From assembly GCF_046592965.1 (NCBI RefSeq), contig NZ_JBISBV010000013.1, forward strand, positions 1-41,893: a stretch of 41,893 nucleotides of DNA, in the 5' to 3' direction. A program made the position numbers and the translations under genes. Below are positions 16,857-23,977 of the stretch, piece after piece (within the stretch, counting starts at the first letter, position 1; each line of letters opens with the position of its first letter). The DNA comes from Marivita sp046592965 (GTDB lineage Bacteria > Pseudomonadota > Alphaproteobacteria > Rhodobacterales > Rhodobacteraceae). Under the pieces are notes generated by a model. That model saw only the letters and a list, made by a program, of their open reading frames with translations. It was not told the DNA's origin and searched no databases.

Positions 16857-17166
16857 CGTCGCGTCTCTCGTGATCCCGCTCGCGGCGATCATCCTCGTCG
16901 TCCTCGTATTCGAACTCGATTACCTCCAGCGTGGCCGGGTGGACAGTCACCTCGATCGCACGCCCCTCGGCATCCCTCCCGTCGATCTCGTAGCAGCCGT
17001 CATCAATCTTGATCCGGCGCACCGTCCAACCATTTTCTTCGGCCAGCATGGCAACAGCATCGCGCGGCTGCCAGTCGGCCATCGGCACGAAGCAATCGTC
17101 GTCAGCCAGCGCCGCGCCGACCGGAAAGACCGCGAGAAAGCCGATAATTGTCAATGTCTTCTTCAT
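16849..17166 (-). CDS. PepSY domain periplasmic protein (copy 2)
   Basis: A 105-aa protein starting at the ATG at 17166 (MKKTLTIIGFLAVFPVGAALA signal peptide), then one PepSY unit (WQPRDAVAMLAEENGWTVRRIKIDDGCYEIDGRD...) and a highly charged tail (YEDDEDDRRERDHERRDDD). It is translationally coupled to the ferric-reductase-like gene. It is divergent from the response-regulator gene, sharing a 145-bp promoter region with the CTTCAG/GTCAG pair. The small two-cysteine domain (DDDC...DDGCYE) could bind metal or sense redox state; this is inference. Confidence 0.85.
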   Translation of the reverse strand: MKKTLTIIGFLAVFPVGAALADDDCFVPMADWQPRDAVAMLAEENGWTVRRIKIDDGCYEIDGRDAEGRAIEVTVHPATLEVIEFEYEDDEDDRRERDHERRDDD

Positions 17167-17217
17167 GGGGCACACTCCTAGTGGCTCGCCTCTTGATGCC
17201 ATTCATGCGCCGCGAAG

Positions 17218-17267
17218 CTGACGGCAGCCTGAAGGGGCTCGACCCACAAGCTTCAGCTTCGTGTCAG
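17218..17267. promoter_or_regulatory. Paired CTTCAG-N6-GTCAG sites between PepSY copy 2 and the two-component genes
   Basis: CTTCAG-N6-GTCAG occurs on the minus strand at 17218-17234 and on the plus strand at 17251-17267, 16 bp apart in inverted orientation. The position between divergent genes, and recurrence of the same arrangement at 15372-15420, support a shared operator used for autoregulation and control of the redox operons. Confidence 0.6.
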
Positions 17268-17311
17268 CCAGACGGATCATGGAGGGACATCAGGAAAGGA
17301 CGGGTACGACC

Positions 17312-17971
17312 ATGCGCATATTGCTGATCGAGGACGACACGACTCTTGGCGCTGCCGTGCGCGACCAGATCGCAGCTGATGGCCAGTCAGTAGACTGGGT
17401 CACGCGGCTAGACGCGGCGGCAGACGCGATGAGCACAACCTCCTACGACCTGCTCCTGCTCGACCTCATGCTGCCAGACGGACGTGGTATCGGGTTCCTC
17501 AAGGGCCTCAGGACGCGTGGAGACGTGACGCCGGTCATCATCCTGACGGCGCTCGACCAGGTGTCCGATAGGATCGAAGGGCTCAATGCGGGCGCTGACG
17601 ACTATCTTGTGAAGCCCTTCGACCTGTCGGAACTGTCGGCACGGATCGGATCGGTCGCGCGGCGCTACAGCGGCAACCCCAACCCGATCCTGACCCACGG
17701 ACCGCTCGACATCGACCTTGCCGCGCGCAGCGTCCATCGGGATGGCAGACATGTGCCGCTGACGGCGCGGGAATGGGCGCTCTTCGAGGCCTTCCTGGCG
17801 CGTCCCGGGCAGCTCCTATCCAAGGCGCAGTTGGAGGAGAAGCTCTACGCTTTCGACGCCGAAGTCGAGAGCAACACCATCGAGGTGCACGTAAGCCGCC
17901 TGCGCAAGAAACTGGGGAGCGCCATCATCGAGACCGAGCGCGGCATGGGTTACCGGCTGGGCAAGCCATGA
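17312..17971 (+). CDS. OmpR-family response regulator
   Basis: A 219-aa protein from the ATG at 17312. The receiver domain has the acidic pocket EDD (residues 7-9), phospho-acceptor Asp51 (LLLLDLMLPDG), a conserved Thr (ILTAL) and Lys (YLVKPFD). The C-terminal winged helix shows LTAREWALFEAFLARPGQLLSK and NTIEVHVSRLRKKLG, then the wing GMGYRLGKP. The stop overlaps the start of the sensor kinase gene (ATGA). The QseB/PmrA-like type, with divergent PepSY/ferric-reductase genes, suggests a metal or redox signal. Confidence 0.95.
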   Translation: MRILLIEDDTTLGAAVRDQIAADGQSVDWVTRLDAAADAMSTTSYDLLLLDLMLPDGRGIGFLKGLRTRGDVTPVIILTALDQVSDRIEGLNAGADDYLVKPFDLSELSARIGSVARRYSGNPNPILTHGPLDIDLAARSVHRDGRHVPLTAREWALFEAFLARPGQLLSKAQLEEKLYAFDAEVESNTIEVHVSRLRKKLGSAIIETERGMGYRLGKP

Positions 17972-19329
17972 TGTGGCCATCCAGCCTTCAGGTACGGCTC
18001 GGCTTGTCACTCGGCCTTGTGCTGACGATTCTCTGGCTCGCCGCCGCCACGGTTACCGCGGTGATCGTTCGGGGCGAGATGGATGAGGTCTTCGACAGCG
18101 CCCTGCGCGAAACCGCCGAGCGCATCCTGCCGCTGGCCGTGACCGACATCGTCGGGCGGGAAGATCAGGGTATGACGCAGCGTCTCGCGCCGATCCGTGA
18201 GCATGACGAGTTCTTCACCTACATCGTACGCGATGCCGAGGGACGCATTTTGCTGCAATCCCATGCGGCGGACCCTGCCGTGTTCCCTCCATACGATGGT
18301 CCGGGATTTGGGCAGAACGCCACACATCGCCTCTACAGCGACGCGGTGCTCCAGGGGACGATCAGCATCACCGTGGCCGAACCGTTGGCGCATCGCGCTT
18401 CGGTTGCTCGGGAAATCCAGATGGGCCTCGGCCTGCCGCTGCTGGTTGTGCTGCCGTTGGCGCTCGCGTCGATTATTCTCGCTGTGCGCTTCAGCCTCGC
18501 CCCTCTCCATCGGTTCCGTACGCGGCTTGAAGCGCGCGGCGTGCGCGACCTGTCAGAAGTACCCGCGGCCGACCTGCCGACGGAAATCGGCCCGCTGGCC
18601 GCAACCTTGAACAGCCTTTTGGCTCGGCTGCGCGACGCGTTCGAGGCTGAGCGAAGTTTTGCAGCCAATGCGGCTCATGAACTAAGGACACCATTGGCGG
18701 GCGCTATCGCCCAGGCGCAGCGACTGCGGTCAGAGACCAAAGATCCGACCATCGACGCGCGCGCCGCCGAGATCGAGGCGACGCTCAAGCGTCTCACTCG
18801 GCTGTCCGAGCGTCTCCTGCAGCTTGCGCGGGCCGAAGGCGGTAGACTTCGGATGGACCAGAGCTCTGATGTCAGAACGATCACTCGGGTCGTGGTGGAA
18901 GATATTGCGCGCAGCACAGAGAACGGGCGCCTTATGTTGAACTTGCCGGACACGCCTGTCTTGTCTGATATCGACCCCGACGCATTGGGAATTCTGTGCC
19001 GGAATCTGGTGGAAAACGCCCTACGCCACGGGGCGCAGAATGCCCCAGTCGAGGTTACACTCACGAGCGACGGGCAGTTGATCGTGGCGAACGAGGGCCC
19101 CGCGGTAGCAACCGAAACACTCGAACGCCTGACAGGGCGCTTCGAGAGGGCAGATGCAAAAACTGATGGTAGCGGGCTTGGCCTCGCTATCGTTGCAGCA
19201 ATCGCAGAACGGATCGAAACCTCTCTCTTGCTCCAGTCACCACGTCCCGGTGAAACTTCTGGATTTCAGGCATCCGTCAGATTGCCAACTGATGCTCCAA
19301 ATGCCCATGTGAAAGATCGGGAGCACTGA
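17968..19329 (+). CDS. Sensor histidine kinase
   Basis: A 453-aa inner-membrane kinase starting at the ATG at 17968, overlapping the regulator stop by 4 nt. Two helices (LGLSLGLVLTILWLAAATVTAVIV and LPLLVVLPLALASIILAVRF) frame a periplasmic sensor domain of about 125 residues. HAMP-like linker, then the H-box with His237 (FAANAAHELRTPLAGAI), N-box (LCRNLVENALRHG) and G-box (GSGLGLAIVAAIAER). The domain order fits QseC/PmrB-type kinases. No metal-binding cluster is obvious in the sensor. It pairs with the response regulator and probably controls the neighbouring PepSY operons. Confidence 0.93.
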   Translation: MMWPSSLQVRLGLSLGLVLTILWLAAATVTAVIVRGEMDEVFDSALRETAERILPLAVTDIVGREDQGMTQRLAPIREHDEFFTYIVRDAEGRILLQSHAADPAVFPPYDGPGFGQNATHRLYSDAVLQGTISITVAEPLAHRASVAREIQMGLGLPLLVVLPLALASIILAVRFSLAPLHRFRTRLEARGVRDLSEVPAADLPTEIGPLAATLNSLLARLRDAFEAERSFAANAAHELRTPLAGAIAQAQRLRSETKDPTIDARAAEIEATLKRLTRLSERLLQLARAEGGRLRMDQSSDVRTITRVVVEDIARSTENGRLMLNLPDTPVLSDIDPDALGILCRNLVENALRHGAQNAPVEVTLTSDGQLIVANEGPAVATETLERLTGRFERADAKTDGSGLGLAIVAAIAERIETSLLLQSPRPGETSGFQASVRLPTDAPNAHVKDREH

Positions 19330-19458
19330 CCTTGAAGTCTCACGTCGCAGCGCCCCGAAGGGCGCGGTGTCGATGATGGTTGTAGCAGACATGATTCCTC
19401 ATTCCGAATGTGAGTAATCGCACTCATCTTATTGATATTGTTATATTATAGGGTGATT

Positions 19459-19479
19459 GGGGGCGGAATGCCCGCCCCC
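19459..19479. terminator. Hairpin terminator between convergent genes
   Basis: GGGGGCGG (19459-19466) and CCGCCCCC (19472-19479) form a perfect 8-bp GC stem with a 5-nt loop. It lies between the histidine-kinase gene (plus) and the ParB-like gene (minus). No long U-tract follows on the plus strand; the minus-strand exit is AT-rich. A shorter hairpin, GCGCCC-CGAA-GGGCGC (19350-19365), lies just after the kinase stop. Confidence 0.55.
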
Positions 19480-19492
19480 CTGTTGGAACACG

Positions 19493-19615
19493 TTACTCTG
19501 CGGCCAGCATCGACGCGCCTTGAGCAGGCAGGTCATCCGTCAGGAATGCGGGAACGTCAGCTTCACTGACGCTGTCGGCCAGTTCGGCATCGACATCTGG
19601 CCCCTGCCCTTCAGC
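19493..19615 (-). other. Out-of-frame C-terminal tail of the ParB-like gene
   Basis: In the frame next to the one used by the ParB-like gene, an acidic coding tail runs from about 19615 to a TAA at 19493. It reads AEGQGPDVDAELADSVSEAD, then VPAFLTDDLPAQGASMLAAE. It looks more protein-like than the tail actually in frame (LLKGRGQMSMPNWP...). A single-base loss near 19615-19617 (TTG-GCT to TTGCT) would explain it. Confidence 0.6.
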
Positions 19616-21603
19616 AAGCGCTCGGCCTCACTGGCCATCTCGCCCTTTTTCAGGTGGTCGAGAAGCTGGGCAGTCCCCTCCCCTTTCGCCTCGCGCACCG
19701 CCTCGAGGATGCGGACCTTGGGCACGCGGTTGAGATAGGTGTCGACCGTCGGCTCCCAGCCCGCCTCGACCATGTCGAGATCAACGGCTTGCCCCACGAT
19801 ATCCGCCTGCGCCATGCGCCGGGTCAGACCACCTGCAGAGATGCCTGCCCCGTAAGGGTTCACCTTCTCGTGCAGCGCGTTGACGCCGAAGCTGAGGCAA
19901 TGCGCCAGCAAGGCCAGCCGACTGCCCTGATCGAGGACCGTCAGATAGTCCCAGAGCGCTGCATCATCGCCAAGCGGCAGATCGGCTTCCCATTCCGCGT
20001 GACGCTCGTCGACCAGCTTGGCGACCACGCTGTCCTTCAGATCGGGCGCTTGCGCTGACATGTAGACCTGACGCACTGAGGCCTCGAGACAGCTGCCCGA
20101 AGCAGAGGAGGTGCGGAAGGTGTCCGTCACCAGCTTCAGGAGCAGCAGCGTCAGCGCGACATCCGGCGAGCGCCCGATCGCTTCACGCAAAGCCAGCGTC
20201 CGGTGGGCCGTCAACTCCATGACCAACCGCTCGGGCAGTGGCCTCAGCGCTCCGTCATCCTCATCCTCCGGTAGGTCGCCGCCAATCGGCTGGCCACCCG
20301 ACGTGATGACGGTTCCGCCATGAGCGGCACTGCCATGGCCATCGGTGAGATCACGATAATACCCCTGCCCCGCCACCGCAGGATCCGTACCATCCTGGAC
20401 CGCGGTCTCGTCAACGGGCTCATCCTCTGGACGCACATAGCCACGATAGACTGCCAGAGCGCCGTAGCGGTCGAGCGTGACGAACGCACCTGCCCGTCCG
20501 ATCTCTGTCTGATGATAGATCAACGGCCAGGTCTCGATCTTTTTCATCACCGTTTCCAATACGCCAAGCCGCGTGTCGATCTCGTGGGGGATGTCATCCT
20601 GCCCCGCGTATTCGTCTTCCAGCGCCCGATACTCGGCGAGCAGCTTTGCATCGGCCGCACCTTCGTCATCCGTCATCGGTGCCGGATCACCGGACAGGGA
20701 ACGCAGGCCGTGGCTGTAGCCGTAAGGCAGGTCTTGTGCGACCTCGATCCACTTCCAGCCCTCAACCGCAACCGTCTCAGCCTCGGCCTGGAGTTTTTCT
20801 GTCACCAGCCGATCGAGCAGGGCAGGGTCTTCGAGCCAACCACCGTCATCGCCTTGGAACAGTTCATGCAGCATCGTGCCGCCCGCCGCTTCATAGGCCT
20901 CAATACCCACAAAGACCGCACGCCGGTCTGACGCCCGGACCGAGGTCTCGGTCAGCATGCGCCGGATCTGGAATGGCTCCTTGTTCCAGGAAGAATGGAT
21001 CACATCCCAGACCTGAACCTGACGCGCGTGATCGGGGTTCACGGTGAAGGCCATGAGCTGCTCCAGCGTCATGCCATCCTCGGCATAAATCTCAAGCAGG
21101 GCAGGGGCGACGGAGGCAAGTTTGAGGCGCTGCTTCACAATCTGCGGCGTCACGAAGAAGGCGGCAGCTATCTCTGCATCGCTCTGATCCTTGTCCCGCA
21201 GCGCCACAAACGCGCGGAACTGGTCGAGCGGGTGCAGGGCGACGCGCTGCATGTTTTCTGCAAGGGAATCGTCCTCGGCGAGGATGTGGGACGCTGCATC
21301 GCGGACGATGCAGGGAATGGGCGTGGTCTTTGCCAAACGCTTCTGCTTCACCAGCAGCGACAGCGCTTGGAACCGGCGGCCACCGGCGGGGATCTCGAAC
21401 TTGCCGGTCTCGGTGCCATCGTCAGCCAAGACGGGCCGCACGCTCAGGCTCTGCAAGAGGCCGCGGCGGGCGATGTCTTCGGCCAGTTCCTCAACGGACA
21501 CGCCAGCCTTGATGCGCCGCACGTTGGCCTTTCTCAGCACCAGCTTGTCGAAAGGGATATCCCGCGACGGCGACAGGATGATTTTCTGGACAGCTTTCGT
21601 CAT
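19540..21603 (-). CDS. Large plasmid ParB-like protein (C-terminal frameshift)
   Basis: A 687-aa product as read, from the ATG at 21603 (MTKAVQKIILSPSRDIPF); the longer frame would include the parS palindrome at 21695-21714. The N-terminal ParB/Srx domain has KANVRRIKAGVSVEELAEDI, IPAGGRRFQALSLL and SLAENMQRVALHPLDQFRAF. The HTH is AEIAAAFFVTPQIVKQRLKLASV. The C-terminal half parallels the protein at 3378-5360 (GYVRPEDE; ELTAHRTLALREAIGRSPDVAL; YLNRVPKVRILEAV). The last residues appear frameshifted; an intact version would end at 19493. It lies just downstream of repC, a common place for such proteins, and its function is not established. Confidence 0.82.
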   Translation of the reverse strand: MTKAVQKIILSPSRDIPFDKLVLRKANVRRIKAGVSVEELAEDIARRGLLQSLSVRPVLADDGTETGKFEIPAGGRRFQALSLLVKQKRLAKTTPIPCIVRDAASHILAEDDSLAENMQRVALHPLDQFRAFVALRDKDQSDAEIAAAFFVTPQIVKQRLKLASVAPALLEIYAEDGMTLEQLMAFTVNPDHARQVQVWDVIHSSWNKEPFQIRRMLTETSVRASDRRAVFVGIEAYEAAGGTMLHELFQGDDGGWLEDPALLDRLVTEKLQAEAETVAVEGWKWIEVAQDLPYGYSHGLRSLSGDPAPMTDDEGAADAKLLAEYRALEDEYAGQDDIPHEIDTRLGVLETVMKKIETWPLIYHQTEIGRAGAFVTLDRYGALAVYRGYVRPEDEPVDETAVQDGTDPAVAGQGYYRDLTDGHGSAAHGGTVITSGGQPIGGDLPEDEDDGALRPLPERLVMELTAHRTLALREAIGRSPDVALTLLLLKLVTDTFRTSSASGSCLEASVRQVYMSAQAPDLKDSVVAKLVDERHAEWEADLPLGDDAALWDYLTVLDQGSRLALLAHCLSFGVNALHEKVNPYGAGISAGGLTRRMAQADIVGQAVDLDMVEAGWEPTVDTYLNRVPKVRILEAVREAKGEGTAQLLDHLKKGEMASEAERLLKGRGQMSMPNWPTASVKLTFPHS

Positions 21604-21694
21604 CAGATCTTCTCCACGACGGGCGTCGGAAGCCACTCTCCCGATCTCACTTCCCGTCACCTTCAAACCAACACTCCTTTCGCTCTCACGGTGG

Positions 21695-21714
21695 TTCTTG
21701 ACCGCGGTCAAGAA
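21695..21714. promoter_or_regulatory. parS candidate 1, downstream of repC
   Basis: A perfect 20-bp palindrome, TTCTTGACCGCGGTCAAGAA. The core TTGACCGCGGTCAA fits the repABC parS pattern TTNNCNGCNGNNAA and is identical to the two sites at the repB 3' end. It lies directly beyond the repC stop and upstream of the large ParB-like gene. Confidence 0.8.
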
Positions 21715-21716
21715 GC

Positions 21717-22850
21717 TCATGTGGGAGCAAGGTGTGTGCGTAGGACCCTTTCGAAATAGGCGTCGGGGTGTCTGATCGTGTCTGCTCTTGCTATCAGGTA
21801 GTCGAAGACGAGAAGCAGTTTTCCTGCGCCAGCTTTCTGGATGCCATGCCGCAGTTCGTCTTGGCTTATTCTAAGCAATCGACCGAGGTCGTATAGAATG
21901 CGGGTAAGGGCTTCTCCAGTGCGCGGTGGTTCTGGGAAAAATCCCGCAACATGGGTGAAGTCTTCCCATGCCATGCGTGCTGGGTCTCGGTTCATCGTGG
22001 GTTTGCATTTTGTGGTTTGTTCACAGCGATTGACCGTAGAGCGAGTAGTCTTTTTAGTATCTTTTTTTATAGACTCTATGTGCCGGACATTTTGTCCGTT
22101 TGTGGCGGGCAGATCGTTGGAATCTAGTGCATGAGGTCGGTGCTCGACAGCTTGTAGATTATCTTCGGAACCAGCTTTTGCTGCGGCATGGTGTTCACCG
22201 TAGCTTGCGTCGGTATCGGCTCCGAGGGCTCTAAGTTCCGAGATAACGCTCAGGACTGCATCAACGGTTAATGTTGCTCGACGTAGGACATTTCTGATCA
22301 TGTTGAGGCTAGAGAGCTTTGCTTCATCGAAGCGTGTCTGTTGGAGTAGCGAAGCACGTAGGGCCAACGCCTCAGCCTTCAGTGAGCGCAAGCGCTCGCG
22401 TTCTTCGGTGAGTCGCAAGGCTTGTGTCGCGAGCGAGCCGTACCTCTGTATCAAGGGCATCAGGTCGATACCGAAGGCATCTCTGATAACGCCTCCATAC
22501 CTCAGCGGAAAGCGTTTGCCATTTGCTGAGTTCTTGCGTTCGATCAGTTCAGCATCTGAGAGGCGTCCCAGGCTGCGTCGAAGTGTTCTCTCATCGAGTC
22601 CATTGGCGCGCTCTGACAGAGACGCGTTCGATGGGAACACGACAGTGAGCGTAAGTCGCTGGCTGTCCTGAATCTCACGTTCTTTGCGGGGTAGGAAGCT
22701 AATGAGCGCGGTCAGAACGGCGAGGTCATTGGTTGTGAGACCCAGCTCCTTCCTCAGTATGCGAACCGGGCCCAGAAGCTCATAGGGGGTCGGGCAGGGC
22801 AAAGATGTCCGTTCCGCCAGGGCGGTTGTTGTTTCAGTTGCATGTCTCAT
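21717..22850 (-). CDS. repC: RepC replication initiator
   Basis: A 377-aa protein from the ATG at 22850 (MRHATETTTALAER). N-terminal RepC winged-helix region: TPYELLGPVRILRKELGLTTNDLAVLTALISFLP, then FPSNASLSERANGLDERTLRRSLGRLSDAELIERK. The C-terminal domain is typical (AWEDFTHVAGFFPEPPRTGEAL... HPDAYFERVLR). Length fits the family. RepC starts replication and is limiting for copy number; the origin in repABC plasmids usually lies inside repC, and the AT-rich stretch about 22000-22090 is a fitting candidate. It is controlled by the ctRNA in the 203-bp gap upstream. Base composition is visibly lower in GC than neighbouring genes. Confidence 0.95.
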   Translation of the reverse strand: MRHATETTTALAERTSLPCPTPYELLGPVRILRKELGLTTNDLAVLTALISFLPRKEREIQDSQRLTLTVVFPSNASLSERANGLDERTLRRSLGRLSDAELIERKNSANGKRFPLRYGGVIRDAFGIDLMPLIQRYGSLATQALRLTEERERLRSLKAEALALRASLLQQTRFDEAKLSSLNMIRNVLRRATLTVDAVLSVISELRALGADTDASYGEHHAAAKAGSEDNLQAVEHRPHALDSNDLPATNGQNVRHIESIKKDTKKTTRSTVNRCEQTTKCKPTMNRDPARMAWEDFTHVAGFFPEPPRTGEALTRILYDLGRLLRISQDELRHGIQKAGAGKLLLVFDYLIARADTIRHPDAYFERVLRTHLAPT

Positions 22851-22893
22851 GGTGTTTCGGAAGAAAAAGCTTCCCCGTTCACCGCGAGCGGTG

Positions 22894-22922
22894 TTGAAAT
22901 CGATTCGTTTTGGGGGTATCAA
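22894..22922 (+). promoter_or_regulatory. ctRNA promoter
   Basis: TTGAAA (22894-22899), a 17-bp spacer and TATCAA (22917-22922) on the strand opposite repABC. Transcription would start near 22929 and run to the terminator ending near 22985. Confidence 0.6.
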
Positions 22923-22928
22923 TCAGGT

Positions 22929-22985
22929 GTCGAGACTGATTGAGGCCCTTCGGAAGCACCGCTTTCGGGGGGTCTTTCTTTTTCT
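22929..22985 (+). ncRNA. repABC counter-transcribed antisense RNA (ctRNA)
   Basis: A small RNA gene between repB and repC, opposite in direction to the operon. It ends in a strong intrinsic terminator: a 15-bp stem (22943-22957 with 22961-22975, four G-U pairs, loop ACC) followed by the T-rich TTCTTTTTCT (22976-22985). With the promoter at 22894-22922 the RNA would be about 57 nt, the usual size for repABC ctRNAs. These pair with the repC leader and cause early termination or hide the repC ribosome-binding site, setting copy number and incompatibility. The position, size and terminator are seen; the exact 5' end is inferred. Confidence 0.82.
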
Positions 22986-23023
22986 AGCCGGTCCTCCTTT
23001 CGTTTTCTGCTCGTTGCTTTTGA

Positions 23024-23045
23024 TGTCTTGACCGCGGTCAAGACA
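23024..23045. promoter_or_regulatory. parS candidate 2, repB-repC gap
   Basis: A perfect 22-bp palindrome centred on TTGACCGCGGTCAA, just after the repB stop and before the ctRNA terminator side. Core identical to the two other sites. Confidence 0.82.
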
Positions 23046-23053
23046 CGGGGTCG

Positions 23054-23977
23054 TCACTCTGGCCCGTCTTGACCGCGGTCAAGAAGCTCAGTGACCAGCT
23101 TCCGGACTGCCTCCTCAACACGAGGGACAAGATCGGCGTCCACATCGATGGTTATGCGGTTGCCCTTTCTGCCGATCTTCACGCGCTCACTCGGATGTGT
23201 CTTCTGCGTCGATGGTTTGGTGGCTGTCAGCAAGGCAACCGCCGCTTCGAGACGGTCGGGGCCCGGTATGTTGCGAGGGATTTCGCCGGCAACTTCTCGG
23301 GCTCTCGCGACGTCTTTCTCGCACAGCCTGAAAAGCTTTTCCCAAACCCGTCGGCCAACGCCGTGTGCAGGTCCGATAGCCTGGATCAGTTCCATCGGGA
23401 TGCCCGTAGCGATACGGTTCATCCGCGAGACGAGCGACTCATCGATCTGAAGTGCCCGATACGCGATCGTTTGAGCGTTCTTGCGCGTTTCGTCGGTTTT
23501 CCCAAGTTCTCGAATGATCCCGGCGACAAACAGAGCCCTTTCGATGAACGATGGGTCTTGGCGCGCATTATTCTCTACGCCTTGGGCAATGAGAGCTTCC
23601 TCGTCGGTCATCTCCATGACCGTGGCGCGCACTTTCTGACCAAGTTGGCGACAAGCGAGAAGCCGACGGCGTCCATAGACGATCTCAAGCGCACCGTCCT
23701 GGGTTCGGCGAACCAGCACTGGAACCTTTTGACCGTGCTCGCGGATCGACGAGACAAGTTCATCCAGACCATCGCTTGGATCGATGCGGTCCATGACCGC
23801 GGACATCCGTATGGCGGTCGGGTCGATCAGCCGCGTGGCGTGTTTATCCTCTTCGAGCACGGATGCTTGTGCGCGAGCTACGGTAGGGCTCGTTCGCTTC
23901 ACATCCAGATCCTCGTCCGAAGGCGGCGTTTTGCCCATCGCGTTCTTGAGTGAGTCCCCGAAGACTTTACGCGCCAT
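23054..23977 (-). CDS. repB: RepB plasmid partition protein (ParB family)
   Basis: A 307-aa centromere-binding protein. The ParB N-domain shows IDPTAIRMSAVMDRI, LVSSIREHGQKVPVLVRR, IVYGRRRLLACRQLGQKV and the arginine-rich box ENNARQDPSFIERALF. An HTH region follows (ALQIDESLVSRMNRIATGIP) and a dimerisation tail (ITIDVDADLVPRVEEAVRKLV). The ATG at 23977 overlaps the repA stop by 11 nt. The last codons (LLDRGQD) are spelled by the third parS palindrome. It binds parS and stimulates the RepA ATPase for segregation. Confidence 0.95.
   Translation of the reverse strand: MARKVFGDSLKNAMGKTPPSDEDLDVKRTSPTVARAQASVLEEDKHATRLIDPTAIRMSAVMDRIDPSDGLDELVSSIREHGQKVPVLVRRTQDGALEIVYGRRRLLACRQLGQKVRATVMEMTDEEALIAQGVENNARQDPSFIERALFVAGIIRELGKTDETRKNAQTIAYRALQIDESLVSRMNRIATGIPMELIQAIGPAHGVGRRVWEKLFRLCEKDVARAREVAGEIPRNIPGPDRLEAAVALLTATKPSTQKTHPSERVKIGRKGNRITIDVDADLVPRVEEAVRKLVTELLDRGQDGPE
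23067..23084. promoter_or_regulatory. parS candidate 3, inside the repB 3' end
   Basis: An 18-bp perfect palindrome TCTTGACCGCGGTCAAGA within the repB coding sequence, encoding part of LLDRGQD. It shares the 14-bp core with the other two sites and lies 21 bp from site 2. Confidence 0.8.

Noticed and set aside
19350..19365. Short GC hairpin as a definite terminator of the kinase gene
   Set aside because: Six-base stem without a U-tract; the hairpin at 19459-19479 is the better candidate.
23790..23810. Fourth parS-like sequence (ATGACCGCGGACAT)
   Set aside because: Only the centre matches; outer palindrome arms are lost, and it is ordinary repB coding sequence.
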